This document shows, in pieces, positions 1 to 6,110 of a stretch of DNA of 12,068 nt. The notes beneath the pieces were generated by a model. The model was not told the DNA's origin. It worked only from the letters and a program-made list of their open reading frames with translations, and made no database searches. Positions within the stretch are counted from its first letter, which is position 1, and each line of letters opens with the position of its first letter. This stretch comes from DASUSF01 sp036375275. GTDB lineage: Bacteria > Pseudomonadota > Alphaproteobacteria > Geminicoccales > Geminicoccaceae. Position numbers and translations under genes: made by a program. The stretch spans positions 1 through 12,068 of the forward strand of contig DASUSF010000408.1 of assembly GCA_036375275.1 (NCBI GenBank), written 5' to 3'.

Positions 1-2
1 CA

Positions 3-1373
3 GCGACCAGCACGACGCGCGCTCCGGCCGGCGGCCTCTCGGTGCGGCTGCGGGTCGGGTCCGGCCCCGGCGCTGGCGCCACCCGTCCCGAAGAAACCGT
101 CGACGGCCCGGCCCCGGTCGGCGACGTGCCCGCTCCGGCGGCGCCGCGGGAGATCCCCGACACCGGCCTCGAGCTCGAGTTCCTGCTCAACCTGATGCTC
201 AAGGCGATGTACGTCGTCGGGGCGGACCGGCAGAGCCGGCTGGTCGATCATCTGAAGCTCGTCCCGGCGGTCGTCTTCGACCTGATGGAGGAGGCGCGGA
301 CCCGCTCGCTGATCCAGTCTCTCGGCGCGGCCGCCAGCGGCGAGGTCCGCTACGAGCCGACCGCCCGCGGGCGGGAACGCGCGAGCGAGGCGCTGGCGCA
401 GTCGCCGTACATCGGCCCCGCCCCGGTCCCGCTCGCAGCCTACCAGGAGCAGGTCCGGCGCCAGGGCATCCGGCGGGAGAACGTCGACCAGAAGATCCTC
501 CAGGAGCGCCTCTCCCACTTGGTGCTGTCCGGCGACATCGAGCACCAGCTCGGGCCGGCGATCAACACCGGATCGGCGATCCTCCTCTACGGCGAATCCG
601 GCAACGGCAAGACCTCGATCGCGACCGCCGTGGCGCGGATGTTCCGGGACCGGATCTACATCCCCTACTGCCTCGAGGTCGACGGCCAGATCATCAACAT
701 CTTCGACCCGACGCTGCACCGCGCGCGGCCGGCCGGGGACGGCGCGTCCGAGCGGGGGGTGGATCAGCGCTGGGTCGCGTGCGAGCGGCCGGTGATCCTG
801 AGCGGCGGCGAGCTCACGCTGGAGATGCTCGACCTGAACCGCGATCCGGTCGCGCGCGTCGCCGAGGCGCCGCTCCAGCTGAAGGCGGCGAACGGGATCT
901 TCATCCTCGACGACTTCGGCCGCCAGATCGTGCAGCCCCAGGTCATGCTCAACCGCTGGCTGCTGCCGCTCGAGTACGGCGTCGACTACCTGTCGCTGCG
1001 CACGGGCAAGAAGTTCCCGGTGCCGTTCGACGTCCTGGTGATCTTCTCGACCAATCTCCCGCCGCACCAGCTGATGGACGACGCCATGATGCGACGGGTG
1101 CCCTACAAGCTCGCGATCCGCCCGCCGTCGCCGCAGGAGTACGCGGAGATCTTCGACCGGGTGTGCGCCCAGCACGACCTCACGCTGCCGGACGACGTGA
1201 TCCCGGCGCTGCTCGACGATTTCTACGTCCGGAACGGCATCAGGCTCGCCCGCTACCAGCCGAAGTTCCTGGTCGAGCACGTCCTGGCGATCTGCCAGTA
1301 CGAGGAGATGCCGCCGCGCATCGACCGGGAGCTGGCGGTGCAGGCGGCGCGCCACCTCGCCGTCCAGGGCTGA
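3..1373 (+). CDS. AAA+ family ATPase with winged-helix-like N-terminus (5' end uncertain, possibly partial)
   Basis: This is an AAA+ ATPase whose substrate I cannot name. Numbered from the GTG at 42, it has a Walker A GESGNGKTS (residues 184-192), a Walker B GIFILDDFG (285-293), a sensor-1 Asn in IFSTNLP (N338) and an Arg pair (R351/R352) suited to an arginine finger. Residues about 47-120 are helical and charged and resemble a winged helix-turn-helix. The first 45 residues are Pro/Ala/Gly-rich and probably disordered. About 95 residues separate Walker A and Walker B, more than in a minimal AAA+ core, and include a VDGQIINIFDPTLHRA segment. The GTG at 42 has no Shine-Dalgarno sequence, and the frame stays open to the window edge, so the true start may lie upstream. 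If GTG 42 is used the protein is 443 residues. The ATPase call is firm; the biological role is unknown. Confidence 0.8.
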   Translation, partial: ATSTTRAPAGGLSVRLRVGSGPGAGATRPEETVDGPAPVGDVPAPAAPREIPDTGLELEFLLNLMLKAMYVVGADRQSRLVDHLKLVPAVVFDLMEEARTRSLIQSLGAAASGEVRYEPTARGRERASEALAQSPYIGPAPVPLAAYQEQVRRQGIRRENVDQKILQERLSHLVLSGDIEHQLGPAINTGSAILLYGESGNGKTSIATAVARMFRDRIYIPYCLEVDGQIINIFDPTLHRARPAGDGASERGVDQRWVACERPVILSGGELTLEMLDLNRDPVARVAEAPLQLKAANGIFILDDFGRQIVQPQVMLNRWLLPLEYGVDYLSLRTGKKFPVPFDVLVIFSTNLPPHQLMDDAMMRRVPYKLAIRPPSPQEYAEIFDRVCAQHDLTLPDDVIPALLDDFYVRNGIRLARYQPKFLVEHVLAICQYEEMPPRIDRELAVQAARHLAVQG

Positions 1374-1392
1374 CCCGGCGCGCATCCATCGG

Positions 1393-1409
1393 GCGGCGAT
1401 GATCGCCGC
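1393..1409. repeat. Perfect inverted repeat after the ATPase gene
   Basis: GCGGCGAT and ATCGCCGC flank a single central G, so RNA could form a 7-bp stem with a TGA loop. It starts 20 bases after the ATPase stop. There is no T-run after it, so it is not a classical intrinsic terminator. It could still be a 3'-end-protecting hairpin or a dyad operator. A second, weaker stem TGCCG/CGGCA sits at 1421-1434. The rest of the 1374-1540 gap shows no convincing promoter. Confidence 0.4.
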
Positions 1410-1528
1410 TCCAGGGTCCGTGCCGGGCGCGGCATCTGACCGCCCTCGGCAAGTTTGGGTCGCGCGATCTCCATCGCCCCGAGCGGGCCTCTGTTAGAGC
1501 GCTATCTCGTGCGGAGACCGGCGGGCTC

Positions 1529-1534
1529 GGGAGG
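1529..1534 (+). promoter_or_regulatory. Ribosome binding site of the DMGDH-type gene
   Basis: GGGAGG lies 6 bases before the ATG at 1541. It supports that start over any other in-frame codon. Confidence 0.65.
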
Positions 1535-1540
1535 CAGGCG

Positions 1541-3976
1541 ATGAAGACGGAGGCGCGGGTGGTGGTGATCGGCGGTGGCGTGGTCGGCGTCTCGACGCTC
1601 TACCATCTCGCCAGGAAGGGCTGGTCGGACGTGGTCCTGGTCGAGCGCAGGGAGCTCACCTCCGGCTCGACCTGGCACGCCGCGGGGCTGCTCCCGCTGT
1701 TCAACATGAGCTACTCGGTCGGCCAGATCCACAAGTACTCGGTCGCGCTCTACCAGCGGCTCGAGGAGGAGACCGGACAGAACGTCGGCTTCAGCCAGTG
1801 CTCGAACATCCGCCTCGCCCTGAACCGCGACCGGATGGACGAGTACCGCCAGTACGCCGGGGTCGCGGAGACGATCGGGGTCAGGGTCGAGTTCCTGACG
1901 CCGGAGCAGGTCAAGGAGATCTGGCCGCTCTGCAACGTCGACGGGCTGGTCGGCGCGATCCGCCATCCCGAGGACGGCTACATCCAGCCGGCCGACCTCA
2001 CCCAGGCGCTCGCCCGCGGCGCCCGCACCCTGGGCGCCGAGATCCACCGCCAGACCACGGTCACCGGGATCGAGCGGACCCGCTCCGGCGAGTGGCGGGT
2101 GGTGACCGACAGGGGCACGATCAGGTGCGAGCACGTGGTCTCGGCGAGCGGCAACTTCGCCCGCCGGACCGGCGCCATGGTCGGGCTCGACGTGCCGGTG
2201 ATCCCGGTCGAGCACCAGTACATCGTGACCGAGCCGCACCCCCTGATCGTCGAGCGGAAGCGCCAGGGGCTGCCGGAGATGGGGGTGCTCCGGGAGAGCG
2301 ACGGCAGCTGGTACATGCGCGAGGAGCGGGGCGGCCTCCTGCTCGGCCCCTACGAGAAGGGCGCGCCCTGCTGCTACGTCGACGGGCCGCGCGAAGACAG
2401 CGAGTACGAGCTGTTTACCGAGGACCTGGAGCGGCTCGAGCCGCACATCGAGGCGGCGATCAACCGCGTCCCGGCCTTCGGCGAGGTCGGGATCAAGCAG
2501 GTCTACAACGGCGCGATCGCGTACACGCCCGACGGCAGCCCGATCATCGGGCCGGCCTGGGGGCTCCGGAACTTCTGGCTCAACGAGGGCCACAGCTTCG
2601 GCGTCACCGCCGCCGGCGGCGCCGGCTGGCAGCTCGCCAGCTGGATCGTCGACGGCGAGCCCTCGATCGACATGCTGGGGGTGGACCCGCGCCGGTTCGG
2701 GGACTACGCGACCAAGGGCTACCTCCGCCGGAAGAACGAGGAGGCCTACGCCAACGTCTTCACGATCCACTTTCCGGACGAGGAGCGCCCGGCCGCCCGC
2801 CCGCTCCGCCAAGCTCCGTGCCACGACCGGATGAAGGCGCTGGGCGCGGTCTTCGGCCAGAAGTCCGGCTGGGAGCGTCCGAACTGGTTCGCCCCCGAAG
2901 GGATGCCACGGGTCGACGACTGGTCGTTCCGCCGCTCGGCCTGGTTCGAGCACGTCGGCGCCGAGTGCCGGAACGTCATGGAGAACGTCGGCCTGCTCGA
3001 CATGACGGCGTTCGCGAAGTGCCGGATCAGCGGCCCCGGCGCCGAGGCGTTCCTGGACCGGCTGGTCGCGAACCGCCTGCCCAAGACGGTCGGCCGGGTC
3101 AACCTCTGCCATGCGCTGGCGCCGAGCGGCGGCGTCCATTCCGAGTTCACGGTCCAGCGCGAGGCGCCGGACCGCTTCTACCTGGTCTCCGCCGGCGCCT
3201 ACCAGCGCCTCGACCACGACTGGATCTGGCGCCACATGCCCGACGACGGCTCGGTCCAGTTCCAGAACCTGACCGGCGCGATGGGCGTCCTGGTGATCGC
3301 CGGGCCGAAGGCGCGCACGCTGCTCGGGCGCGTCACCGACGCCGACCTCTCGAGCGCCGCCTTCCCCTGGCTCAGCGGGCGCGAGATCGTGGTCGGGATG
3401 GCGCCGGTGAAGGCGCTCCGGGTGAACTTCGTCGGCGAGCTCGGCTACGAGCTGCACCACGGCATCGAATACCAGAACCACGTCTTCGACACGCTGATGG
3501 CCGCGGGCGCCGACCTCGACCTCAGGCCGTTCGGCATCCGGGCGATGGACTCGCTCCGGATCGAGAAGTCGTACCGCATGGTCGGGACCGAGCTCTCGAT
3601 CGAGTACGCGGCCTTCGAGTCCGGGCTCGACCGCTTCGTGCACCCGGACAAGGGCGACTTCATCGGGCGGGACGCGCTCGTCCGCTGGCGCGAGAAGGGC
3701 TTCAGGAACCGGTTCGTCACGTTCGAGGTGGAGGGCGTGGCGGACGCGGACGCGCTCGGCAACAATCCGATCTACGAGAACGGCGCGCTGGTCGGTCGCG
3801 CGACCGGCGGCAACTACGGCTTCCGGCTCGGCAGGTCGCTGGCCCTCGGCATGGTCCGCCCGGACCTCGGCGAGCCCGGCACCGAGCTGTCGATGGACAT
3901 CCTCGGCCGGCGGCATCCGGTGCGGGTGATCGACGAAAGCCCCTACGATCCGGAGAACCGGCGGCTCAGGGCGTAG
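1541..3976 (+). CDS. FAD-dependent oxidoreductase/aminomethyltransferase, dimethylglycine/sarcosine dehydrogenase type
   Basis: The 811-residue protein has the full two-part build of dimethylglycine and sarcosine dehydrogenases. The N-terminal DAO fold opens with a dinucleotide motif GGGVVG (residues 11-16) and an acidic ribose-binding E35. The signature GSTWHAAG (42-49) follows; the His in this motif (H46 here) carries covalent FAD in characterised family members. The DAO part ends near a PDGSPIIGP segment, followed by a linker domain. From about residue 450 a GcvT-like tetrahydrofolate-binding domain runs to the end, with GELGYEL (632-638) and a closing ESPYDPENRRLRA. The expected reaction is oxidative N-demethylation, giving 5,10-methylene-THF or formaldehyde and passing electrons to an ETF-type acceptor. 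The substrate (dimethylglycine, sarcosine or another N-methyl amine) cannot be fixed from sequence. A Shine-Dalgarno sequence supports the ATG. The 3' end overlaps the convergent Uma2 gene by 11 bp. No ETF or glycine-cleavage genes are nearby. Confidence 0.9.
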   Translation: MKTEARVVVIGGGVVGVSTLYHLARKGWSDVVLVERRELTSGSTWHAAGLLPLFNMSYSVGQIHKYSVALYQRLEEETGQNVGFSQCSNIRLALNRDRMDEYRQYAGVAETIGVRVEFLTPEQVKEIWPLCNVDGLVGAIRHPEDGYIQPADLTQALARGARTLGAEIHRQTTVTGIERTRSGEWRVVTDRGTIRCEHVVSASGNFARRTGAMVGLDVPVIPVEHQYIVTEPHPLIVERKRQGLPEMGVLRESDGSWYMREERGGLLLGPYEKGAPCCYVDGPREDSEYELFTEDLERLEPHIEAAINRVPAFGEVGIKQVYNGAIAYTPDGSPIIGPAWGLRNFWLNEGHSFGVTAAGGAGWQLASWIVDGEPSIDMLGVDPRRFGDYATKGYLRRKNEEAYANVFTIHFPDEERPAARPLRQAPCHDRMKALGAVFGQKSGWERPNWFAPEGMPRVDDWSFRRSAWFEHVGAECRNVMENVGLLDMTAFAKCRISGPGAEAFLDRLVANRLPKTVGRVNLCHALAPSGGVHSEFTVQREAPDRFYLVSAGAYQRLDHDWIWRHMPDDGSVQFQNLTGAMGVLVIAGPKARTLLGRVTDADLSSAAFPWLSGREIVVGMAPVKALRVNFVGELGYELHHGIEYQNHVFDTLMAAGADLDLRPFGIRAMDSLRIEKSYRMVGTELSIEYAAFESGLDRFVHPDKGDFIGRDALVRWREKGFRNRFVTFEVEGVADADALGNNPIYENGALVGRATGGNYGFRLGRSLALGMVRPDLGEPGTELSMDILGRRHPVRVIDESPYDPENRRLRA

Positions 3977-4544
3977 CCTCTGCCACGTCCTCGACGATGC
4001 CGGCGTAGACCTCGGCGAGCGGCAGCGTGATCGCCAGGGCCTCCAGCCGAAGCCCGGCGTCGCCGGTCAGGTCCTCGTATCGCCAGACGTCGCCGTCGCG
4101 GGCGTAGTGCTCGATCCGCCGCTCGCTCCGGGCGACGAGGAGGTAGTGGCGGAGCGACGGGAGCCGCCGGTAGAGCCGCCACTTCTCGCCGCGGTCCCGC
4201 GCCTCCGTGCTCTCGGAGAGCACCTCGGCGATCAGCACCGGTGCCTCGAAGAACCGCGGCTCGGGGTCGAACGGCGAGCAGTCGACGAACACGTCGGGCG
4301 AGAGCAGGTTGGCATCGTCGATCCGGATGAAGGCGCCGTCGCCGTAAGGCCGGCAGGGCTTACCAGCGAGCCGGGTCCCAAGGGCGATCAGGAGCCCGGC
4401 GCTGAGGGCGAAGTTGGCCCGGCGCCCGCCGGTCATCATCACGATCCGGCCGTGGATCAGCTCCTGGCGAGGCTCGTCCTCGCCGAGCCTCGAAAGATAG
4501 GTGTCGGCGTCGAGCAGCTCGTCCGCAGGCAGGGCAGTGGCCAT
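3966..4544 (-). CDS. Uma2-family putative endonuclease (DUF820)
   Basis: This 192-residue protein matches the Uma2/DUF820 family, a PD-(D/E)XK-like fold whose members are annotated as putative restriction-like endonucleases. No biochemical role is established for most of them. Family landmarks are ELIHGRIV (28-35), the acidic PDVFVDC motif (D84), the APVLIAEVLSEST core (E107) and a DRGEKWRLYRR stretch (K121), followed by a LRHYLLV strand. The histidine often found after the first strand is replaced by an Asn-containing GGRRANF. A TTG at 4550 is in frame, but the ATG at 4544 is preferred because GGAGG sits 6 bases upstream of it on the minus strand. The gene lies downstream of the TerB-like gene, 138 bp away, and converges on the oxidoreductase gene. 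Uma2 genes often occur singly in many copies per genome, so the context does not reveal a job. Confidence 0.85.
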   Translation of the reverse strand: MATALPADELLDADTYLSRLGEDEPRQELIHGRIVMMTGGRRANFALSAGLLIALGTRLAGKPCRPYGDGAFIRIDDANLLSPDVFVDCSPFDPEPRFFEAPVLIAEVLSESTEARDRGEKWRLYRRLPSLRHYLLVARSERRIEHYARDGDVWRYEDLTGDAGLRLEALAITLPLAEVYAGIVEDVAEATP

Positions 4545-4550
4545 CGGCAA

Positions 4551-4555
4551 CCTCC
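4551..4555 (-). promoter_or_regulatory. Ribosome binding site deciding the Uma2 start
   Basis: On the minus strand this reads GGAGG, 6 bases before the ATG at 4544. The alternative TTG at 4550 would lie directly against it, which argues for the ATG. Confidence 0.6.
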
Positions 4556-4611
4556 GCGGCCGAGCCTACAGCATCGGGTGGCGAGACAGAAGAATCCCCG
4601 ACGCCGGAAGC

Positions 4612-4628
4612 CGCCTCGAGCAGAGGCG
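4612..4628 (-). repeat. Hairpin between the TerB-like and Uma2 genes
   Basis: CGCCTC (4612-4617) and GAGGCG (4623-4628) form a perfect 6-bp stem with a 5-base loop. It lies in the gap after the TerB-like gene, upstream of the Uma2 gene. No T-run follows on either strand. Confidence 0.35.
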
Positions 4629-4639
4629 ACCGCGGGATG

Positions 4640-4668
4640 GCCCGAGCGGCCTCGCCCGGAGCTCGGGC
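4640..4668 (-). terminator. Possible terminator-like hairpin after the TerB-like gene
   Basis: GCCCGAGC (4640-4647) and GCTCGGGC (4661-4668) are perfect 8-bp complements around a 13-base loop. The stem begins 14 bases past the TerB-like stop codon in the direction of transcription. There is no U-tract, so it may only pause transcription or stabilise the mRNA end. Confidence 0.35.
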
Positions 4669-4682
4669 GCCGTCCAGCGGCG

Positions 4683-5087
4683 TCAGGCGGCCTGGAAGCG
4701 GATCCGGGTGGCTCCTTCCAGCAGATCGGCGACCGCCGGCGGCACCTCGAGCCTCTCGCGCACCCGCTCGAGCACCCGGATCTCGCGCCGGTTCAGCCGG
4801 CGATCGGACGCGATGACGTCGCAGGCGAGCGCGTAGGCGGCCTCGCGGAGCGTCGGCGAGAGCGCTTCCCGGATCATCGCGAACGCCCGGTCGACGCCCG
4901 CGGGCTGGCCGATCATCTCCGAGCACGCCATCGCCATCTCGGTCACCTGCGCGCGGTCGATCTGGTCGAAGACCGGCAGGTGGTTGACCAGATCGCTGAT
5001 GATGGTGATCTCGTCGTCCGAGATGTCGGTGTCGGCTTCGGCGACGATGACCATCGTGTAGATCAGGGCGGCTTGCGGGCTGAGCAT
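4683..5087 (-). CDS. TerB-like (tellurite resistance TerB family) protein
   Basis: This is a small 134-residue, all-helical protein. An N-terminal helix is followed by the acidic turn EADTDISDDEITI (residues 17-29), typical of the TerB fold. A second half, VIASDRRLNRREIRVLERV, mirrors the first with another Asp/basic turn. TerB-like domains are small helical bundles, some of which bind divalent metal. They occur in tellurite/stress systems and in many proteins with no known role in tellurite resistance. No TerA, TerC, TerD or TerE partner is visible, so a tellurite role should not be assumed. It is predicted cytoplasmic, with no signal peptide. The ATG at 5087 is chosen because AGGAG lies about 7 bases upstream and the conserved region begins right after it; the same frame stays open much further upstream but antisense to the CAP gene. 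It is divergent from the CAP-domain gene. Confidence 0.75.
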   Translation of the reverse strand: MLSPQAALIYTMVIVAEADTDISDDEITIISDLVNHLPVFDQIDRAQVTEMAMACSEMIGQPAGVDRAFAMIREALSPTLREAAYALACDVIASDRRLNRREIRVLERVRERLEVPPAVADLLEGATRIRFQAA

Positions 5088-5237
5088 CCGGAGGCTCCTG
5101 GAGGGCTGGGCGAGAGGGCGCCGGTCGCGCATCATCCGGGACGCAGCTGAACGTCGCGTAAACGTGGGCGCGGACGTGGGAGTGGAACGGGGCGGGCCGC
5201 GCGGGGCGGTTGCGCAGCCGAAAGCCTGGAGAGCCCG
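5088..5237. promoter_or_regulatory. Divergent intergenic region with phased ACGT cores
   Basis: This 150-bp gap must hold the start signals for both the TerB-like and CAP-domain genes. I see no clear sigma-70 hexamer pair. Three ACGT cores start at 5151, 5162 and 5174, so they are 11 and 12 bp apart, about one helical turn. The last two are a direct repeat ACGTGGG. This could be a regulator-binding site, but that is inference. Confidence 0.35.
5228..5233 (+). promoter_or_regulatory. Ribosome binding site of the CAP-domain gene
   Basis: GGAGAG ends 4 bases before the ATG at 5238. It supports this start, which also places a signal peptide exactly at the N-terminus. Confidence 0.5.
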
Positions 5238-6062
5238 ATGGTGCGCCTGACCGTCCTGCTGATCGTCCTGCTGGCGCCGCCGCTCGCGGCGCGGAGCGAC
5301 GCCGCGCCCGCCCCGGAGGCGCTCCGCGAGTGGCGCGCCTGGGCGGTATCGGCGGTCGAGCACCCGCCGGGCGGGATCCAGCCGTTTCCCGCGCTCGCCG
5401 AGCGGCTGCGCGAGCTGATCGCGAAGCGCCGGGCGGACGCCGCGGGGCTCGAGCCGCTCGCGCCCGATCAGGGTCTCGAGCGGGCCGCGCGGGCGCACGC
5501 GATCGACATGCTGCGCCGGGGCTTCATGGCGCACGAGAACCCGGACGGCCTGACCGTCAGCGATCGGGTGGCGCTGCTCGCCCGAGGCTTCGTCGGGATC
5601 GCCGGCGAGAACCTCGCCGAGCACGAGGGGCTGGCGCTCGCCGACCTCGAGGCGCAGGTCGGCCCCCTCGCGGTCAAGATGGCCGACGGCTGGATGGCGA
5701 GCGAAGGGCACCGCGCCAACATTCTCCGCCCGGACTACACCCACGACGCCATCAGCGCCTTCGTCCAGGGCGCGCGGCTGGTGATCGTCCACGTCTTCGG
5801 CGCGCGCCTGGCCGCGCTCGAGACCGGGCTCGAGTTCGAGCAGCCGGCCGGCGGCGCGCTGCCGCTGGCGTTCGCCGACCGGCAGCCGAGCGGCTACGCC
5901 TACCGGGCGCACGGCCAGCCGGTCGAGGATCTGGTGGTGCTGGAGCCGACCTCCAGCGAGATCGCGGTCGATCCCGGCCTGTATCAGCTGATGTTCCTGT
6001 TCCCGAGCGACCGGGAGGGCAGCTTCGACGTTGCGGACGGCCCCTGGATCGACGTCCGCTGA
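5238..6062 (+). CDS. Exported CAP/SCP-domain protein with C-terminal extension
   Basis: The 274-residue product begins with a short hydrophobic signal peptide (about residues 1-22, ending near LAARSDA), so it is expected in the periplasm or outside the cell. Residues about 60-185 form a CAP (SCP/PR-1-like) domain. The conserved pieces are AHAIDML (86-92), FMAHENPDG with H99, GENLAE with E124, and GWMASEGHRANIL with H158 and N161. These His and Glu residues line the usual CAP cavity. Bacterial CAP proteins have no single agreed activity; lipid binding, adhesion and hydrolase-like roles have all been proposed. After the domain, some 90 residues (about 185-274) look beta-rich and lack a recognised motif; they end in a short Asp/Ser-rich strand pattern. 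The gene is followed 48 bp later by the XdhC-family gene, though a functional link is doubtful. Confidence 0.82.
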   Translation: MVRLTVLLIVLLAPPLAARSDAAPAPEALREWRAWAVSAVEHPPGGIQPFPALAERLRELIAKRRADAAGLEPLAPDQGLERAARAHAIDMLRRGFMAHENPDGLTVSDRVALLARGFVGIAGENLAEHEGLALADLEAQVGPLAVKMADGWMASEGHRANILRPDYTHDAISAFVQGARLVIVHVFGARLAALETGLEFEQPAGGALPLAFADRQPSGYAYRAHGQPVEDLVVLEPTSSEIAVDPGLYQLMFLFPSDREGSFDVADGPWIDVR

Positions 6063-6075
6063 GCCGCGGGCGTTG

Positions 6076-6094
6076 CGGCGGCCGCCGGCCGGCG
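6076..6094. repeat. Overlapping GC palindromes between the CAP and XdhC genes
   Basis: CGGCGGCCGCCG (6076-6087) and CGCCGGCCGGCG (6083-6094) are two perfect 12-bp palindromes that overlap by five bases. They lie 13 bases after the CAP stop and just before the XdhC start. They could be an attenuator-like structure, a protein-binding dyad, or chance in very GC-rich DNA. Confidence 0.3.
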
Positions 6095-6110
6095 CCATGT
6101 TGATGCGCGG

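Noticed and set aside
1502..3916. Very long minus-strand open frame opposite the oxidoreductase gene
   Set aside because: It is rich in Arg, Asp, Val and Pro with no recognisable motifs. It is the mirror of a GC-rich gene whose plus-strand product has a full family match.
3966..4544. Uma2 gene as part of a defence or restriction system
   Set aside because: No methyltransferase, helicase, toxin or other defence gene accompanies it.
4545..4550. TTG start for the Uma2 gene
   Set aside because: It abuts the GGAGG, while the ATG at 4544 has normal spacing.
4683..5087. Reading the TerB-like gene as proof of a tellurite-resistance or anti-phage ter cluster
   Set aside because: No other Ter gene is present, and TerB-like domains are widespread alone.
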